Positions 37,156 through 45,188 of a stretch of DNA of 64,000 nucleotides are shown one piece after another. How positions within the stretch are numbered: position 1 is the first letter of the stretch; each line of letters opens with the position of its first letter. Both the position numbers and the translations under genes were made by a program. Under the pieces are notes generated by a model, which saw only the letters and a program-made list of their open reading frames with translations, ran no database searches and had not been told where the DNA came from. This DNA comes from DASRDZ01 sp035569495 (lineage in GTDB: Bacteria; Chloroflexota; Dormibacteria; Aeolococcales; Aeolococcaceae), in the NCBI GenBank assembly GCA_035569495.1, contig DATMMX010000002.1, forward strand, positions 1 to 64,000. The letters run 5' to 3'.

Positions 37156-37703
37156 TGCTCGCACACCGCCTGCGCCGCGGCGTGCAGGGTGCGCGTCGTG
37201 GTGCCGTTGCTGCCGAGCACGTTGCCGACCAGCGGGACGTAGAGCTGCTGCGGGTAGGCGATGTCCACCTCGACCACCGTCCCCTTGTTGCACTTGTCGA
37301 GGATGTTGGGGTCGACGGGGTCACTGGCGACGCAGGTGGTGCCGCTGCCGTTGCCGTCCTGGGAGCCGACGTACACGCAGACGCTGGTGATGGCGCCCCC
37401 GGGCACGGCGCTGAGCCGGCTGTTGATGTAGGTGATCAGCGCGGTGCTGTCGCAGGTGGTGTGGCCGTCGGGGAGGGTGGGCACCACCGGCGCGGTGTTG
37501 CGGGCGGGTCCGCCGCACACGGCGGCGGCGCGGGCGCCGTCGCGCACCGCGTTGGTCAGCTGCATCTGATTCATGACCACGATTCCGAGCACGAAGGCGC
37601 CGAGCAGGAGCAGCAGGAACACCGGCGCCACCATGGTCAGCTCGACGATGCCGACGCCGCGCTGCCCGCGGTGGGCATGGCGACGCGGGCGTTGGGTGAA
37701 CAT
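37152..37703 (-). CDS. TadE-like pseudopilin
   Basis: 183 residues with a classic TadE layout: basic leader, GQRGVGIVELTMVAPVFLLLLLGAFVLGIVV with the conserved Glu, then LTNAVRDGARAAAV, and a C-terminal VVEVDIAYPQQLYVPLVGNVLG. Probably processed and inserted as a minor pilin of a Tad system. First of three overlapping genes placed between rel and hisS. No ATPase (TadA), platform (TadB/C) or secretin gene is in the window. Confidence 0.82.
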   Translation of the reverse strand: MFTQRPRRHAHRGQRGVGIVELTMVAPVFLLLLLGAFVLGIVVMNQMQLTNAVRDGARAAAVCGGPARNTAPVVPTLPDGHTTCDSTALITYINSRLSAVPGGAITSVCVYVGSQDGNGSGTTCVASDPVDPNILDKCNKGTVVEVDIAYPQQLYVPLVGNVLGSNGTTTRTLHAAAQAVCEQ

Positions 37704-37734
37704 CCTGGCGCCATGCTCGCGCGTGCGCGGTCGT

Positions 37735-37778
37735 GGCGAGCCGCGCTACGACGGGTTGCGACGACGCCTTGGCTCGCC
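37735..37778. terminator. Inverted repeat between rel and tadE
   Basis: Eight-base perfect arms GGCGAGCC and GGCTCGCC 28 bases apart in the 110-base gap after rel. A plausible transcript end or attenuator separating rel from the pilin genes; no T-tract follows. Confidence 0.35.
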
Positions 37779-37813
37779 GCCACCGGTTGGCGACAAAAAG
37801 TCAGGAGGCCGCG

Positions 37814-39970
37814 TCAGCCGGCTTCACGTGCCACCGTGTGCACGTCGCGGACCGACTCCAGGCGCTCCAGCAGGCGGGAGAGCTGGGTCAAGCTCTGGAT
37901 CTCCACCACCGTGGAGATCACCGCCGTCTTGTCGTCGTACACCTGGACGTCGGCGCCGCTCAGGTTGATCTTCGACTCCGCGATCACCGCGGCGATGTCG
38001 CGGAGCAGCCCGGTGCGGTCCCAGGCCTCGATCTTGATGCCCACCGGGTAGAGCTGGCGCGAGCCGCGCTCCCACTCCACCTCGACCAGCCGGTCGGGGT
38101 CGGCGGCGTTCACAACGTTGATGCAGTCGGCGCGGTGCACGCTGACCCCCTTGCCGCGCGTGATGTAGCCGCGGATCGGCTCGCCGATCACCGGCTTGCA
38201 ACACCGCGCCAGCGAGGTGAGCACGTCGCCGACGCCGCGCACCCGCACCGTGCCCGAGGTCGGCAGTGCGGCGGTGAGCGGGATGCTGAGCGCGTGGCCG
38301 TCCTGCTCCTGCGCCGGCGCGCCGCCGTCCTCCAGCGCGGTGTACTTGAGCACCGCGGCGCGCGCGCTGATGTCGCCGTAGCCGACGGCGGCGACGAAGT
38401 CGTCCACCGTCGTGAACTTGAAGTCCTTGGCCAGCTCGAGGAGGCGGTCGTCCTTGACGCTGTGCAGGGCGATCTGGCGCATCCGCCGGAACTCCTTGTC
38501 GAGCGCCTCGCGACCCTTCTGGATGTTCTCCTCGCGCCGCTCCTTCTTGAACCAGCCGCGGATCTTCTCGCGCGCTGAGGAGGTCTTGACGAAGGCCAGC
38601 CAGTCTCGCGACGGCCCGTGCTGGCCGCGGGTGGTGAGGATCTCGACGATGTCGCCGTTCTGCAGTCGGTAGTCGAGCGGCACCATCCGCGAGTTGACCT
38701 TGGCGCCGATGCAGGCGTGGCCCACGTCGGTGTGCACGCGGTAGGCGAAGTCGACGGGCGTCGATCCGGTGGGCAGCGAGCGGACGTCACCCTTGGGGGT
38801 GAAGACGAAGACCTCGTCCTGGAAGATGTCGACGCGCACCGCGTCGACGAACTGCTCGGCGTCGGTGACGTCCTTCTGCCAGTCGAGCAGCAGGCGCAGC
38901 CAGGCGAACTTCTCGTCGAAGTGGGCGTCGCGCGAGGACTGCGCGCCCTCCTTGTAACGCCAGTGCGCGGCCACGCCGAACTCGCTGGTCTGGTGCATCT
39001 CGAAGGTGCGGATCTGGATCTCCATGGGCTCGCCGGTGTGGGAGATCACCGTGGTGTGCAGGGACTGGTAGCCGTTGCCCTTGGGCATGGCGATGTAGTC
39101 CTTGAAGCGGTTGGGGATCGGCTTCCACAGCGAGTGCACCACGCCGAGCACGCCGTAGCAGTCCTTGATCGAGTCGACCAGGACCCTGATCGCCATCAGG
39201 TCGTAGATCTCCTCGAACCCCTTCTGGGTCTTGCGCATCTTCTCGAAGATCGAGAACACGTGCTTGGGACGGCCGCTGATCTCCGCGCTCAGCCCGAGGC
39301 TCTCGATCTCGCGGTCGAGGATCTCGGTGACGTGGTTGATGAAGGTCTCGCGCTCCTCGCGCGCCGTGGCCAGGCGGGCCTCGACCATCAGGTAGTTGTC
39401 GGGGTCGAGCACCTTGAAGGCGAGGTCTTCCAACTCGCCCTTCATCTGCCAGATGCCGAGGCGGTGGGCCAGCGGCGCGTAGATGTCGAGCGTCTCGCGG
39501 GAGATGCGCAGGCGGCGCTCGGCGGGCAGCGCCTCGACGGTGCGCATGTTGTGCAGCCGGTCGCCCAGCTTGATGAGCACCACGCGGATGTCCTCGGCCA
39601 TGGCCACCAGCATCTTGCGGATGTTCTCGGCCTGGGCCTGCGCCTGGCTGCGCACGTGGATCTTGCCCAGCTTGGTCACCCCCTCGACGAGTTTGGCCAC
39701 AGTTGGCCCGAACTCGGCGCGCAGGTCGTCCAGGGTGATCTCGGTGTCCTCGACGGTGTCGTGGAGGATCGCCGCCGCCAGGGTGTCGACGTCGAGGCGC
39801 AGCTCGGCGAGCACGCCGGCCACGGCGACGGGGTGCTCGATGTACGGCTCGCCGCTGAGCCGGAACTGTCCCTGGTGCGCGTCGCGGGCACGTTCGAAGG
39901 CCCTGCGGAGGACGTCGTGGTCCGCCTCAGGGAGGTAGGCGGCCTTGGGGAGGAGTTCGGCGAGTGGCAC
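37814..39970 (-). CDS. rel: Bifunctional (p)ppGpp synthetase/hydrolase
   Basis: 718-residue RelA/SpoT homologue governing the stringent response. The HD hydrolase has intact AAILHDTVEDTEIT. The synthetase shows GRPKHVFSIFEKM, IYDLMAIRVLV and FKDYIAMPKGNGYQSLHTTV. TGS (VFVFTPKGDVRSLP), a zinc-finger/RIS region with CC and RADC, and a C-terminal ACT domain (RTGLLRDIAAVIAE) follow in the usual order. Retained HD residues indicate both activities. The GTG lies ten bases after a TACACT box. Confidence 0.96.
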   Translation of the reverse strand: MPLAELLPKAAYLPEADHDVLRRAFERARDAHQGQFRLSGEPYIEHPVAVAGVLAELRLDVDTLAAAILHDTVEDTEITLDDLRAEFGPTVAKLVEGVTKLGKIHVRSQAQAQAENIRKMLVAMAEDIRVVLIKLGDRLHNMRTVEALPAERRLRISRETLDIYAPLAHRLGIWQMKGELEDLAFKVLDPDNYLMVEARLATAREERETFINHVTEILDREIESLGLSAEISGRPKHVFSIFEKMRKTQKGFEEIYDLMAIRVLVDSIKDCYGVLGVVHSLWKPIPNRFKDYIAMPKGNGYQSLHTTVISHTGEPMEIQIRTFEMHQTSEFGVAAHWRYKEGAQSSRDAHFDEKFAWLRLLLDWQKDVTDAEQFVDAVRVDIFQDEVFVFTPKGDVRSLPTGSTPVDFAYRVHTDVGHACIGAKVNSRMVPLDYRLQNGDIVEILTTRGQHGPSRDWLAFVKTSSAREKIRGWFKKERREENIQKGREALDKEFRRMRQIALHSVKDDRLLELAKDFKFTTVDDFVAAVGYGDISARAAVLKYTALEDGGAPAQEQDGHALSIPLTAALPTSGTVRVRGVGDVLTSLARCCKPVIGEPIRGYITRGKGVSVHRADCINVVNAADPDRLVEVEWERGSRQLYPVGIKIEAWDRTGLLRDIAAVIAESKINLSGADVQVYDDKTAVISTVVEIQSLTQLSRLLERLESVRDVHTVAREAG

Positions 39971-39980
39971 CGGTGGCGTG

Positions 39981-39986
39981 AGTGTA
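39981..39986 (-). promoter_or_regulatory. Putative -10 box for rel
   Basis: TACACT on the minus strand, ten bases before the rel GTG start; the same hexamer occurs upstream of rpsB and comM. Confidence 0.45.
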
Positions 39987-40039
39987 CCCCCGGCCGGGCT
40001 CGACCACGCTCGTGGCCCGGCTCCGCGTCGACCGACCGG

Positions 40040-40528
40040 TCAGCGGCGGCCGGACCGGCTCCGCCAGCGGTCGAGGGTCGTCCGGCTCTCCTCCAGGTGG
40101 AACTCGAAGAGCTCGACGAGCTGCTCCATGCGCTGCCTGGCCCGCTCCGACCCGGCCAGCGCGACCCCCTGGCGCCACTTCTCGACCAGCATGGCGCGGC
40201 GCACGTTGTCGGTCTCGACCAGCGACTCGAAGCTGTCGACGGCCTCGTAGAGCACCCGGCGGCTGCCCCGCTGCGGCAGGCGGCGGACCACCCCCGCGTC
40301 GAGCAGGTGCCGGGCGCCGACGCTGGCCGACGACTTGCTGATCTCCAGGTCGGCGGCGATGATGTCCAGCCCCGCGGGGGTGTCGCGGAGCATCAGGTAG
40401 GCGAAGATCCGGCCGGTCGCCGAGGGCAGGCCGAAGGCCTCCAGCAGCACGCCGTGGCTGTCGATGTACTGCCCCTGCGGGCTGTCACCCGCAGCGGGGA
40501 ATTCGACGATGTTCGGTACGTTCGGCAT
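40040..40528 (-). CDS. GbsR/MarR-type transcription regulator
   Basis: 162 residues. A winged helix-turn-helix of the GbsR/MarR type is seen in FGLPSATGRIFAYLMLRDTPAGLDIIAADLEISKSSASVGARHLLDAGVV, followed by a beta-wing (RGSRRVLYEA) and a helical dimerisation region. It is divergent from the Cys-containing plus-strand gene with only 59 bases between starts, the usual layout for a local regulator and its target. The ATG lies six bases after a TATATT box, so its mRNA may be leaderless and its promoter self-controlled. Confidence 0.85.
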   Translation of the reverse strand: MPNVPNIVEFPAAGDSPQGQYIDSHGVLLEAFGLPSATGRIFAYLMLRDTPAGLDIIAADLEISKSSASVGARHLLDAGVVRRLPQRGSRRVLYEAVDSFESLVETDNVRRAMLVEKWRQGVALAGSERARQRMEQLVELFEFHLEESRTTLDRWRSRSGRR

Positions 40529-40534
40529 TTGTTG

Positions 40535-40542
40535 AATATACT
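40535..40542. promoter_or_regulatory. Shared divergent -10 core
   Basis: The eight bases AATATACT read TATATT on the minus strand (40535-40540, towards the regulator) and TATACT on the plus strand (40537-40542, towards the Cys protein). One AT-rich core in GC-rich surroundings may serve both genes, so polymerase could use only one direction at a time. Confidence 0.5.
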
Positions 40543-40587
40543 TGCGGCTCGCCGGGCCGGCACGCGGCGGTGCTCTGAGTTGGAGGC

Positions 40588-41277
40588 ATGGTGGCACGTC
40601 GCGGGCGCGAGCAGCAGGGGCAAACGGGTGGCCAGGCGCATCCGGCCGACGCCTGTCCGTATCGACGGCCGTTCCCGCCCGACTTCCACGACTGCGTCGC
40701 CTACCACCCCAGCTACTTCATCCCCCTGACCACGGGCTACGACTCGATGAGCCCGGTCTGGACCTGCGCCAACCTGGCCCCCGGCGCCATGCCCCAGGCG
40801 GCCACCCGCTACTACGGCCGCTGCCGGATCGGCGACGCCGCCGCCCGCGCCGGGTGGGTGGACACACTCCACGCCAAGCGCCTCGCCGGCCTGCGCACCC
40901 TGTCGCTGGAGCTGACCCACAGCACCGCCGGCCTGACTGCCGAGCTGATGGCTGCCAAGGGCGCCCAGCTCCAGGCCGCGGCGGAGAGCACCGACCGCGA
41001 CGACGCCACAGCCCGCCTGCGCGACGTGAGCCGCCGCTGGCTGGTCCAGCTCGACGGCTTCCTGGCCCGCCAGGGCGCCGCCCTGCGCGCCCTCGACTTC
41101 CCGCCCGAGGCGATCCGCGCCCTCTGCGACGACCTCATCGAGACCTGGATCGCCCAGCCACACGGCGGCCCGCCGGACATCTCCGACGACGCGCTGCGCC
41201 TCTTCCCCGAGGACGTCCGCGTGCTGCTCCGCCCCGGCGACGATCCGAGCGCCGCGGAGCGCGCCGAGGGTCAGTAG
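40588..41277 (+). CDS. Cys-containing protein of unknown function
   Basis: 229 residues on the plus strand. The N-terminal 75 residues hold four spaced cysteines in the pattern CPYRRPFPPDFHDC, FIPLTTGYDSMSPVWTC and YYGRCRIGD, which suggests a metal-binding or redox module. The rest is helical and Ala/Arg-rich, with LCDDLIETWI near the end. Not recognised as a named family. GGAGG is directly before the ATG; an adjacent GTG at 40591 would give better spacing. It is divergent from the GbsR-like regulator and overlaps the proS stop tail-to-tail by seven bases. Confidence 0.7.
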   Translation: MVARRGREQQGQTGGQAHPADACPYRRPFPPDFHDCVAYHPSYFIPLTTGYDSMSPVWTCANLAPGAMPQAATRYYGRCRIGDAAARAGWVDTLHAKRLAGLRTLSLELTHSTAGLTAELMAAKGAQLQAAAESTDRDDATARLRDVSRRWLVQLDGFLARQGAALRALDFPPEAIRALCDDLIETWIAQPHGGPPDISDDALRLFPEDVRVLLRPGDDPSAAERAEGQ

Positions 41278-42722
41278 GCCCGGGCGATCAGGGCGACGTG
41301 CTCGGCGGGCTCCCCGCAGGCGAGGCAGGGCGCGCCGTCGGCGCTGCTGTCGGCGCGCAGGTTGCGGACAGTCACGGCATGAACCGACGCCTTGACGGCG
41401 TCCTCGCACTCCTTGCGGTTGCAGAAGGGTGCATTGGCCCACACCGGGCCGTCCGCGAACGCCGCCTGCAGCTCGGCGATGGTGCTCACCTCGCGCGAGT
41501 AGTCCTCGAGGAGCTTCAGCGCGCGGGCGCGGAGGGCGTGGTGCGCCTCGTCGAGCAGGCGCGGGAGCTGCACGGCCAGGGTGTCGAGGGGCACGCGCGA
41601 CTGCTCGCCATCGAGACGCCGGACCACGGTGACCATGCCGTCGGCGAGGTCCTTGGCGCCGACCACGACGCGCAGCGGCACGCCACGCAGCTCCCAGTGG
41701 GCGTACTTCTCGCCGGGGCGGATGCCCTCGCGACGGTCGACCTTGAGGCGCACTGTGTCGCGGGCCTCGCGCTCCAGCTTCTCCACCGCGTCCTCGACCA
41801 GCTTTGCGTTCTCGGGGTCGTTGCTCCGCGAGATCGGGACAACGATGACCTGAACCGGCGCCACCTTGGGCGGCAGCACCAGGCCCTGGTCGTCACCGTG
41901 GGCCATGATCACGCCGCCGATCATGCGCGTGCTCAGTCCCCAACTGGTCTGGTACGGGTTCTGCAGCTCGTTGCCGCGGTCGGTGTAGCTGATGTCGTAG
42001 GCGCGGGTGAAGTTCTGGCCGAGGTGGTGGCTGGTCCCCGCCTGCAGTGCCAGGCCGTCCGACATCAGCGCCTCGATGCTCAGCGTGTAGTCGGCGCCGG
42101 CGAACTTCTCGCTGTCCGTCTTGCGACCGGGGACGGTGGCCAGGCAGAGCCAGTCGACGGCCAGCTCGTCGTAGCAGCCGAGCATGGTCTCGACCTCGCG
42201 GGCGGCCTCCTCGGTGGTCTCGTGGAAGGTGTGGCCCTCCTGCCACCAGAACTCGGTGGTGCGCAGAAACAGCCGGGTGCGCTTCTCCCAGCGCACCACG
42301 TTGGCCCACTGGTTGATCAGCACCGGCAGGTCGCGCCAGCTCTGGATCCACTTGCTGTACAGCGTGCAGATGATCGTTTCGCTGGTGGGGCGGATGGCCA
42401 GCGGCTCGTCCAGCTCCTTGCTGCCGCCGCGGGTGACCCAGGCGACCTCGGGGGCGAAGCCCTCGACGTGCTGCGCCTCCTTCTTGAGCAGCGACTCGGG
42501 GATGAACAGCGGGAACTGCATGTTCTCGTGCCCGGTGCGCTTGATCATGGCGTCGAGGGCGTCGCGGGTGTTCTCCCACAGCGCCCACCCGTACGGCCGG
42601 ACCACCATGCAGCCGCCCACCGGCGTGTAGTCGGCCAGCTCCGCGCGGCGCACCACGTCGGTGTACCAGCGGTCGAAGTCCTCGCTCTTGGGGGTGATCT
42701 GCTTGGGGTCGCGCTCGCTCAT
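41271..42722 (-). CDS. proS: Prolyl-tRNA synthetase, archaeal/eukaryotic type
   Basis: 483 residues, without the editing insertion of the long bacterial enzyme. Motifs: GCMVVRPYGWALWE, LAIRPTSETIICTLYSKWI, WEKRTRLFLRTTEFWWQEGHT and GTSHHLGQNFTRAYDI. The C-terminal extension keeps zinc-site cysteines (CNRKEC and CLACGEPA) and ends in Tyr, as ProS3-type enzymes do. This type occurs in some bacteria, including many Chloroflexota-related lines. It is a separate unit in the ispG-rseP-dxr neighbourhood, with a TATACT box nine bases before the ATG. Confidence 0.95.
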   Translation of the reverse strand: MSERDPKQITPKSEDFDRWYTDVVRRAELADYTPVGGCMVVRPYGWALWENTRDALDAMIKRTGHENMQFPLFIPESLLKKEAQHVEGFAPEVAWVTRGGSKELDEPLAIRPTSETIICTLYSKWIQSWRDLPVLINQWANVVRWEKRTRLFLRTTEFWWQEGHTFHETTEEAAREVETMLGCYDELAVDWLCLATVPGRKTDSEKFAGADYTLSIEALMSDGLALQAGTSHHLGQNFTRAYDISYTDRGNELQNPYQTSWGLSTRMIGGVIMAHGDDQGLVLPPKVAPVQVIVVPISRSNDPENAKLVEDAVEKLEREARDTVRLKVDRREGIRPGEKYAHWELRGVPLRVVVGAKDLADGMVTVVRRLDGEQSRVPLDTLAVQLPRLLDEAHHALRARALKLLEDYSREVSTIAELQAAFADGPVWANAPFCNRKECEDAVKASVHAVTVRNLRADSSADGAPCLACGEPAEHVALIARAY

Positions 42723-42731
42723 CGGGTGGCG

Positions 42732-42737
42732 AGTATA
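42732..42737 (-). promoter_or_regulatory. Putative -10 box for proS
   Basis: TATACT on the minus strand, nine bases before the proS ATG, in the 35-base gap after ispG. Near-leaderless transcript predicted. Confidence 0.45.
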
Positions 42738-42757
42738 GGGGCCGGGTGCGCTCCCCC

Positions 42758-43939
42758 CTAGCGCTGCGCCATCGGCACCGGGGTGAGCGCCGCGCCCGCC
42801 TCGGCCTCGCCAAGCCCGTCGGGCAACGGCTTTCCCTCGGCGAGCAGGCGCGCGTCCTCGTCGGCGATGGCGTCGAGCTCGCGCAGCAGGGCGGCGATCA
42901 GCTCCGCCTCGGGGAGCGAAGCGATCACCTTGCCGCCCTTGTAGAGGATGCCCTTCTGGCGGCCGCCGGCGATGCCGATGTCGGCGTGCATGCCCTCGCC
43001 GGGGCCGTTGACCACGCAGCCCATCACCGCCACGTTGATCGAGCGGCGCACCTTCTGCAGCGCCTCCTCGACGCGGGCGACCATGGGGAACATGTCGATC
43101 TCCAGCCGTCCGCAGGTCGGGCAGGCGATCAGGTTGGGGCCGCTGCCCTTCTCCTCCAGGTTGGCGAGGATCTGCCGCCCGACGCGAACCTCGTCGGCGG
43201 GGTCGCCGACCAGGGAGACGCGGATGGTGTCGCCGATGCCCTCGGCGAGCAGGATGCCGATGCCCATCGCCGACTTGACCGAACCCGACTCGACCGGCCC
43301 CGCCTCGGTGAGCCCGAGGTGCAGGGGATACGGCTTGTCGAGCGAGGCGAAGTAGCGGTTGGCGGCGAGGTTGGTGGGCACGTCGGAGGCCTTGAGCGAC
43401 ACCTTGATGGCGGTGAAGTCGAGCTCTTCGAGGATGCGGATGTGGTGCATGGCCGCGTCGACCATGTTCTGCGCCGCCTCCTCGACGCTGCCGCCGCGGC
43501 CGCGCTCCAGGTCCTTGCGCTGCGGGATGCTGCCCGCGTTGACGCCGATGCGGATGGGCACGTTGCGCGCCTTGGCCTCGCGGGCGATGTCGCCAACCTT
43601 GGCAGGATCGCTGATGTTGCCGGGGTTGAGGCGCAGGCAGGCGATGCCCGCCTCCAGCGCGCGCAATGCCAGCGGCGCGTCGTAGTGGATGTCGGCGACG
43701 ATCGGCACCGGCGAGTTGGCGACGATCTCGCGCAGCGCCACTCCCGCCTCGGGCGTGTCGCAGGTTACGCGCACGATGTCGGCCCCGGCCGCGGCGGCGC
43801 GCTCGATCTGCGCCAGGGTGCCGCGCACGTCCTCGGTCTGGGTTTTGGTCATGGTCTGCACCGACACCGGCGCGGCGCCGCCGATGACGACGCCTCCCAC
43901 GTTGACCGGCACGGTGCGGCGGCGATTGGGGGGGATCAC
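42758..43939 (-). CDS. ispG: 4-hydroxy-3-methylbut-2-enyl diphosphate synthase
   Basis: Penultimate step of the MEP isoprenoid pathway; iron-sulfur enzyme of 393 residues. The TIM-barrel half starts VNVGGVVIGGAAPVSVQTMTKT and includes RLNPGNI and RIGVNAGS. The cluster-binding half carries IACPTCGR and MGCVVNGPGE cysteines. The GTG start overlaps the rseP stop as GTGA, completing the dxr-rseP-ispG order known from Gram-positive genomes. The last 35 residues are an Ala/Glu-rich extension. Confidence 0.95.
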   Translation of the reverse strand: MIPPNRRRTVPVNVGGVVIGGAAPVSVQTMTKTQTEDVRGTLAQIERAAAAGADIVRVTCDTPEAGVALREIVANSPVPIVADIHYDAPLALRALEAGIACLRLNPGNISDPAKVGDIAREAKARNVPIRIGVNAGSIPQRKDLERGRGGSVEEAAQNMVDAAMHHIRILEELDFTAIKVSLKASDVPTNLAANRYFASLDKPYPLHLGLTEAGPVESGSVKSAMGIGILLAEGIGDTIRVSLVGDPADEVRVGRQILANLEEKGSGPNLIACPTCGRLEIDMFPMVARVEEALQKVRRSINVAVMGCVVNGPGEGMHADIGIAGGRQKGILYKGGKVIASLPEAELIAALLRELDAIADEDARLLAEGKPLPDGLGEAEAGAALTPVPMAQR

Positions 43940-45183
43940 GTTGCTCGACCTCCGATGTCGCCGGTGAAGGTGACGTAGAACACCAATGCCAGGATGAGCA
44001 TCAGTCCGACGTAGTGGATCATCGCCTCCCGGCGCGGGTCGACGCGGCGCCGGCGGATCGCCTCCAGGATGATGAAGACGAAGCGGCCGCCGTCGAGAAA
44101 GGGGATCGGCAGCAGGTTGAAGAGGCCGAGGCTGAGGCTGATGTAGGCCATGAAGGTGAGGAACACCATCCAGCCGGCCTGGGCGGCGGCGCCGGTGTCC
44201 CTGACGATGCCGACCGGGCCCTGCACGTTGCCCGAGAGGCCGCCGCTGTTCGGCGTGGTGAGGATCTGGTAGAGCCCGGTGAAGGTGCCGGCGATGGCCG
44301 TGGGCACCTTGGTGAAACCGCGGCCGGCGGCGTAGGCGGGGGTGTTGCCCGCCCAGCCGGGCTGGAAGCCGAACAGCCACGCCGCATCGACGCGGCCCAC
44401 GTCACCGTTGCCGGTGCTCACCCCGGCGACCGTGCCGGTGTAGACCTTGGTGTCGCCGATGACGTGCCCGCTGACCTTGACCGCGTTGCCCGAGTGGAAC
44501 AGCATCGCGGGGTCGCCCGGTGTGACCGAATTGCCGTCGATGCTGTCGACGATGATCTGCTGCGGCAGCGGGTTGCTGCGGTCGAGGTTGAGCAGCTCCA
44601 GCACCGGCGTCACCGTGGTGGTGCGCACCGCGCCGCCCGGCGTCTGGTAGACCACGGTGGCGGGGTGGCCCTCGGTGGCGCGCGTGGCGGCGTGCATGTC
44701 GGCGGTGACCGCGGCCTCGTCGGCGTCGTTGATGTGCCGGCCGTTGACGGTGAGGATGGTGTCGCCGCTGTGCAATCCCGCGCTGGCCAGCGGCGTCCCG
44801 GCGTCGACCGCCGACGCCTGGCTGGGGATGGCCAGCGCGCTGAAGAGCAGGCCGGCGAAGATCAGGTTGAAGACGCCGCCGGCAAGGATGGTGGCGACCC
44901 GTTTGGGGATGCTCGCCCGCCAGAAGGCGCGCGGCCCCGGGTCCTTCTCCTCGGGCAGCCCGGTCATGCCGGCGAGGCGGACGAAGCCGCCGGCGGGGAG
45001 CAGCCGCAGCGCGTACACCGTGTCGCCGACGCGCTTCCAGATCAGCTTGGGCCCGAAGCCGACGGCGAACTCGTCCACCTGGATGCCCGACCGCTTGGCG
45101 ACCAGGAAGTGGCCCATCTCGTGCACCACCACCACGACGACGAGCAGCGCCATGATCGCGACGACGGTGCGCAGGACGTCCAT
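43936..45183 (-). CDS. rseP: Site-2 zinc metalloprotease RseP family
   Basis: Intramembrane protease of 415 residues. The zinc site HEMGH lies in the first membrane helix (about residue 21), and the third ligand in NLLPIPFLDGGR near the C-terminus. One PDZ domain is visible (ASAGLHSGDTILTVNGRHI). Such enzymes release membrane-bound regulators and clear signal-peptide remnants. Here it is five bases after dxr and overlaps ispG. Any link with the SigB-type anti-sigma protein is unlikely, since that protein has no membrane segment. Confidence 0.93.
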   Translation of the reverse strand: MDVLRTVVAIMALLVVVVVVHEMGHFLVAKRSGIQVDEFAVGFGPKLIWKRVGDTVYALRLLPAGGFVRLAGMTGLPEEKDPGPRAFWRASIPKRVATILAGGVFNLIFAGLLFSALAIPSQASAVDAGTPLASAGLHSGDTILTVNGRHINDADEAAVTADMHAATRATEGHPATVVYQTPGGAVRTTTVTPVLELLNLDRSNPLPQQIIVDSIDGNSVTPGDPAMLFHSGNAVKVSGHVIGDTKVYTGTVAGVSTGNGDVGRVDAAWLFGFQPGWAGNTPAYAAGRGFTKVPTAIAGTFTGLYQILTTPNSGGLSGNVQGPVGIVRDTGAAAQAGWMVFLTFMAYISLSLGLFNLLPIPFLDGGRFVFIILEAIRRRRVDPRREAMIHYVGLMLILALVFYVTFTGDIGGRAT

Positions 45184-45188
45184 GCCGC

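Noticed and set aside
37735..37778. Small RNA gene between rel and tadE
   Set aside because: The inverted repeat is real, but no promoter-like box precedes it on either strand and the loop is long, so a terminator or spacer fold is the simpler reading.
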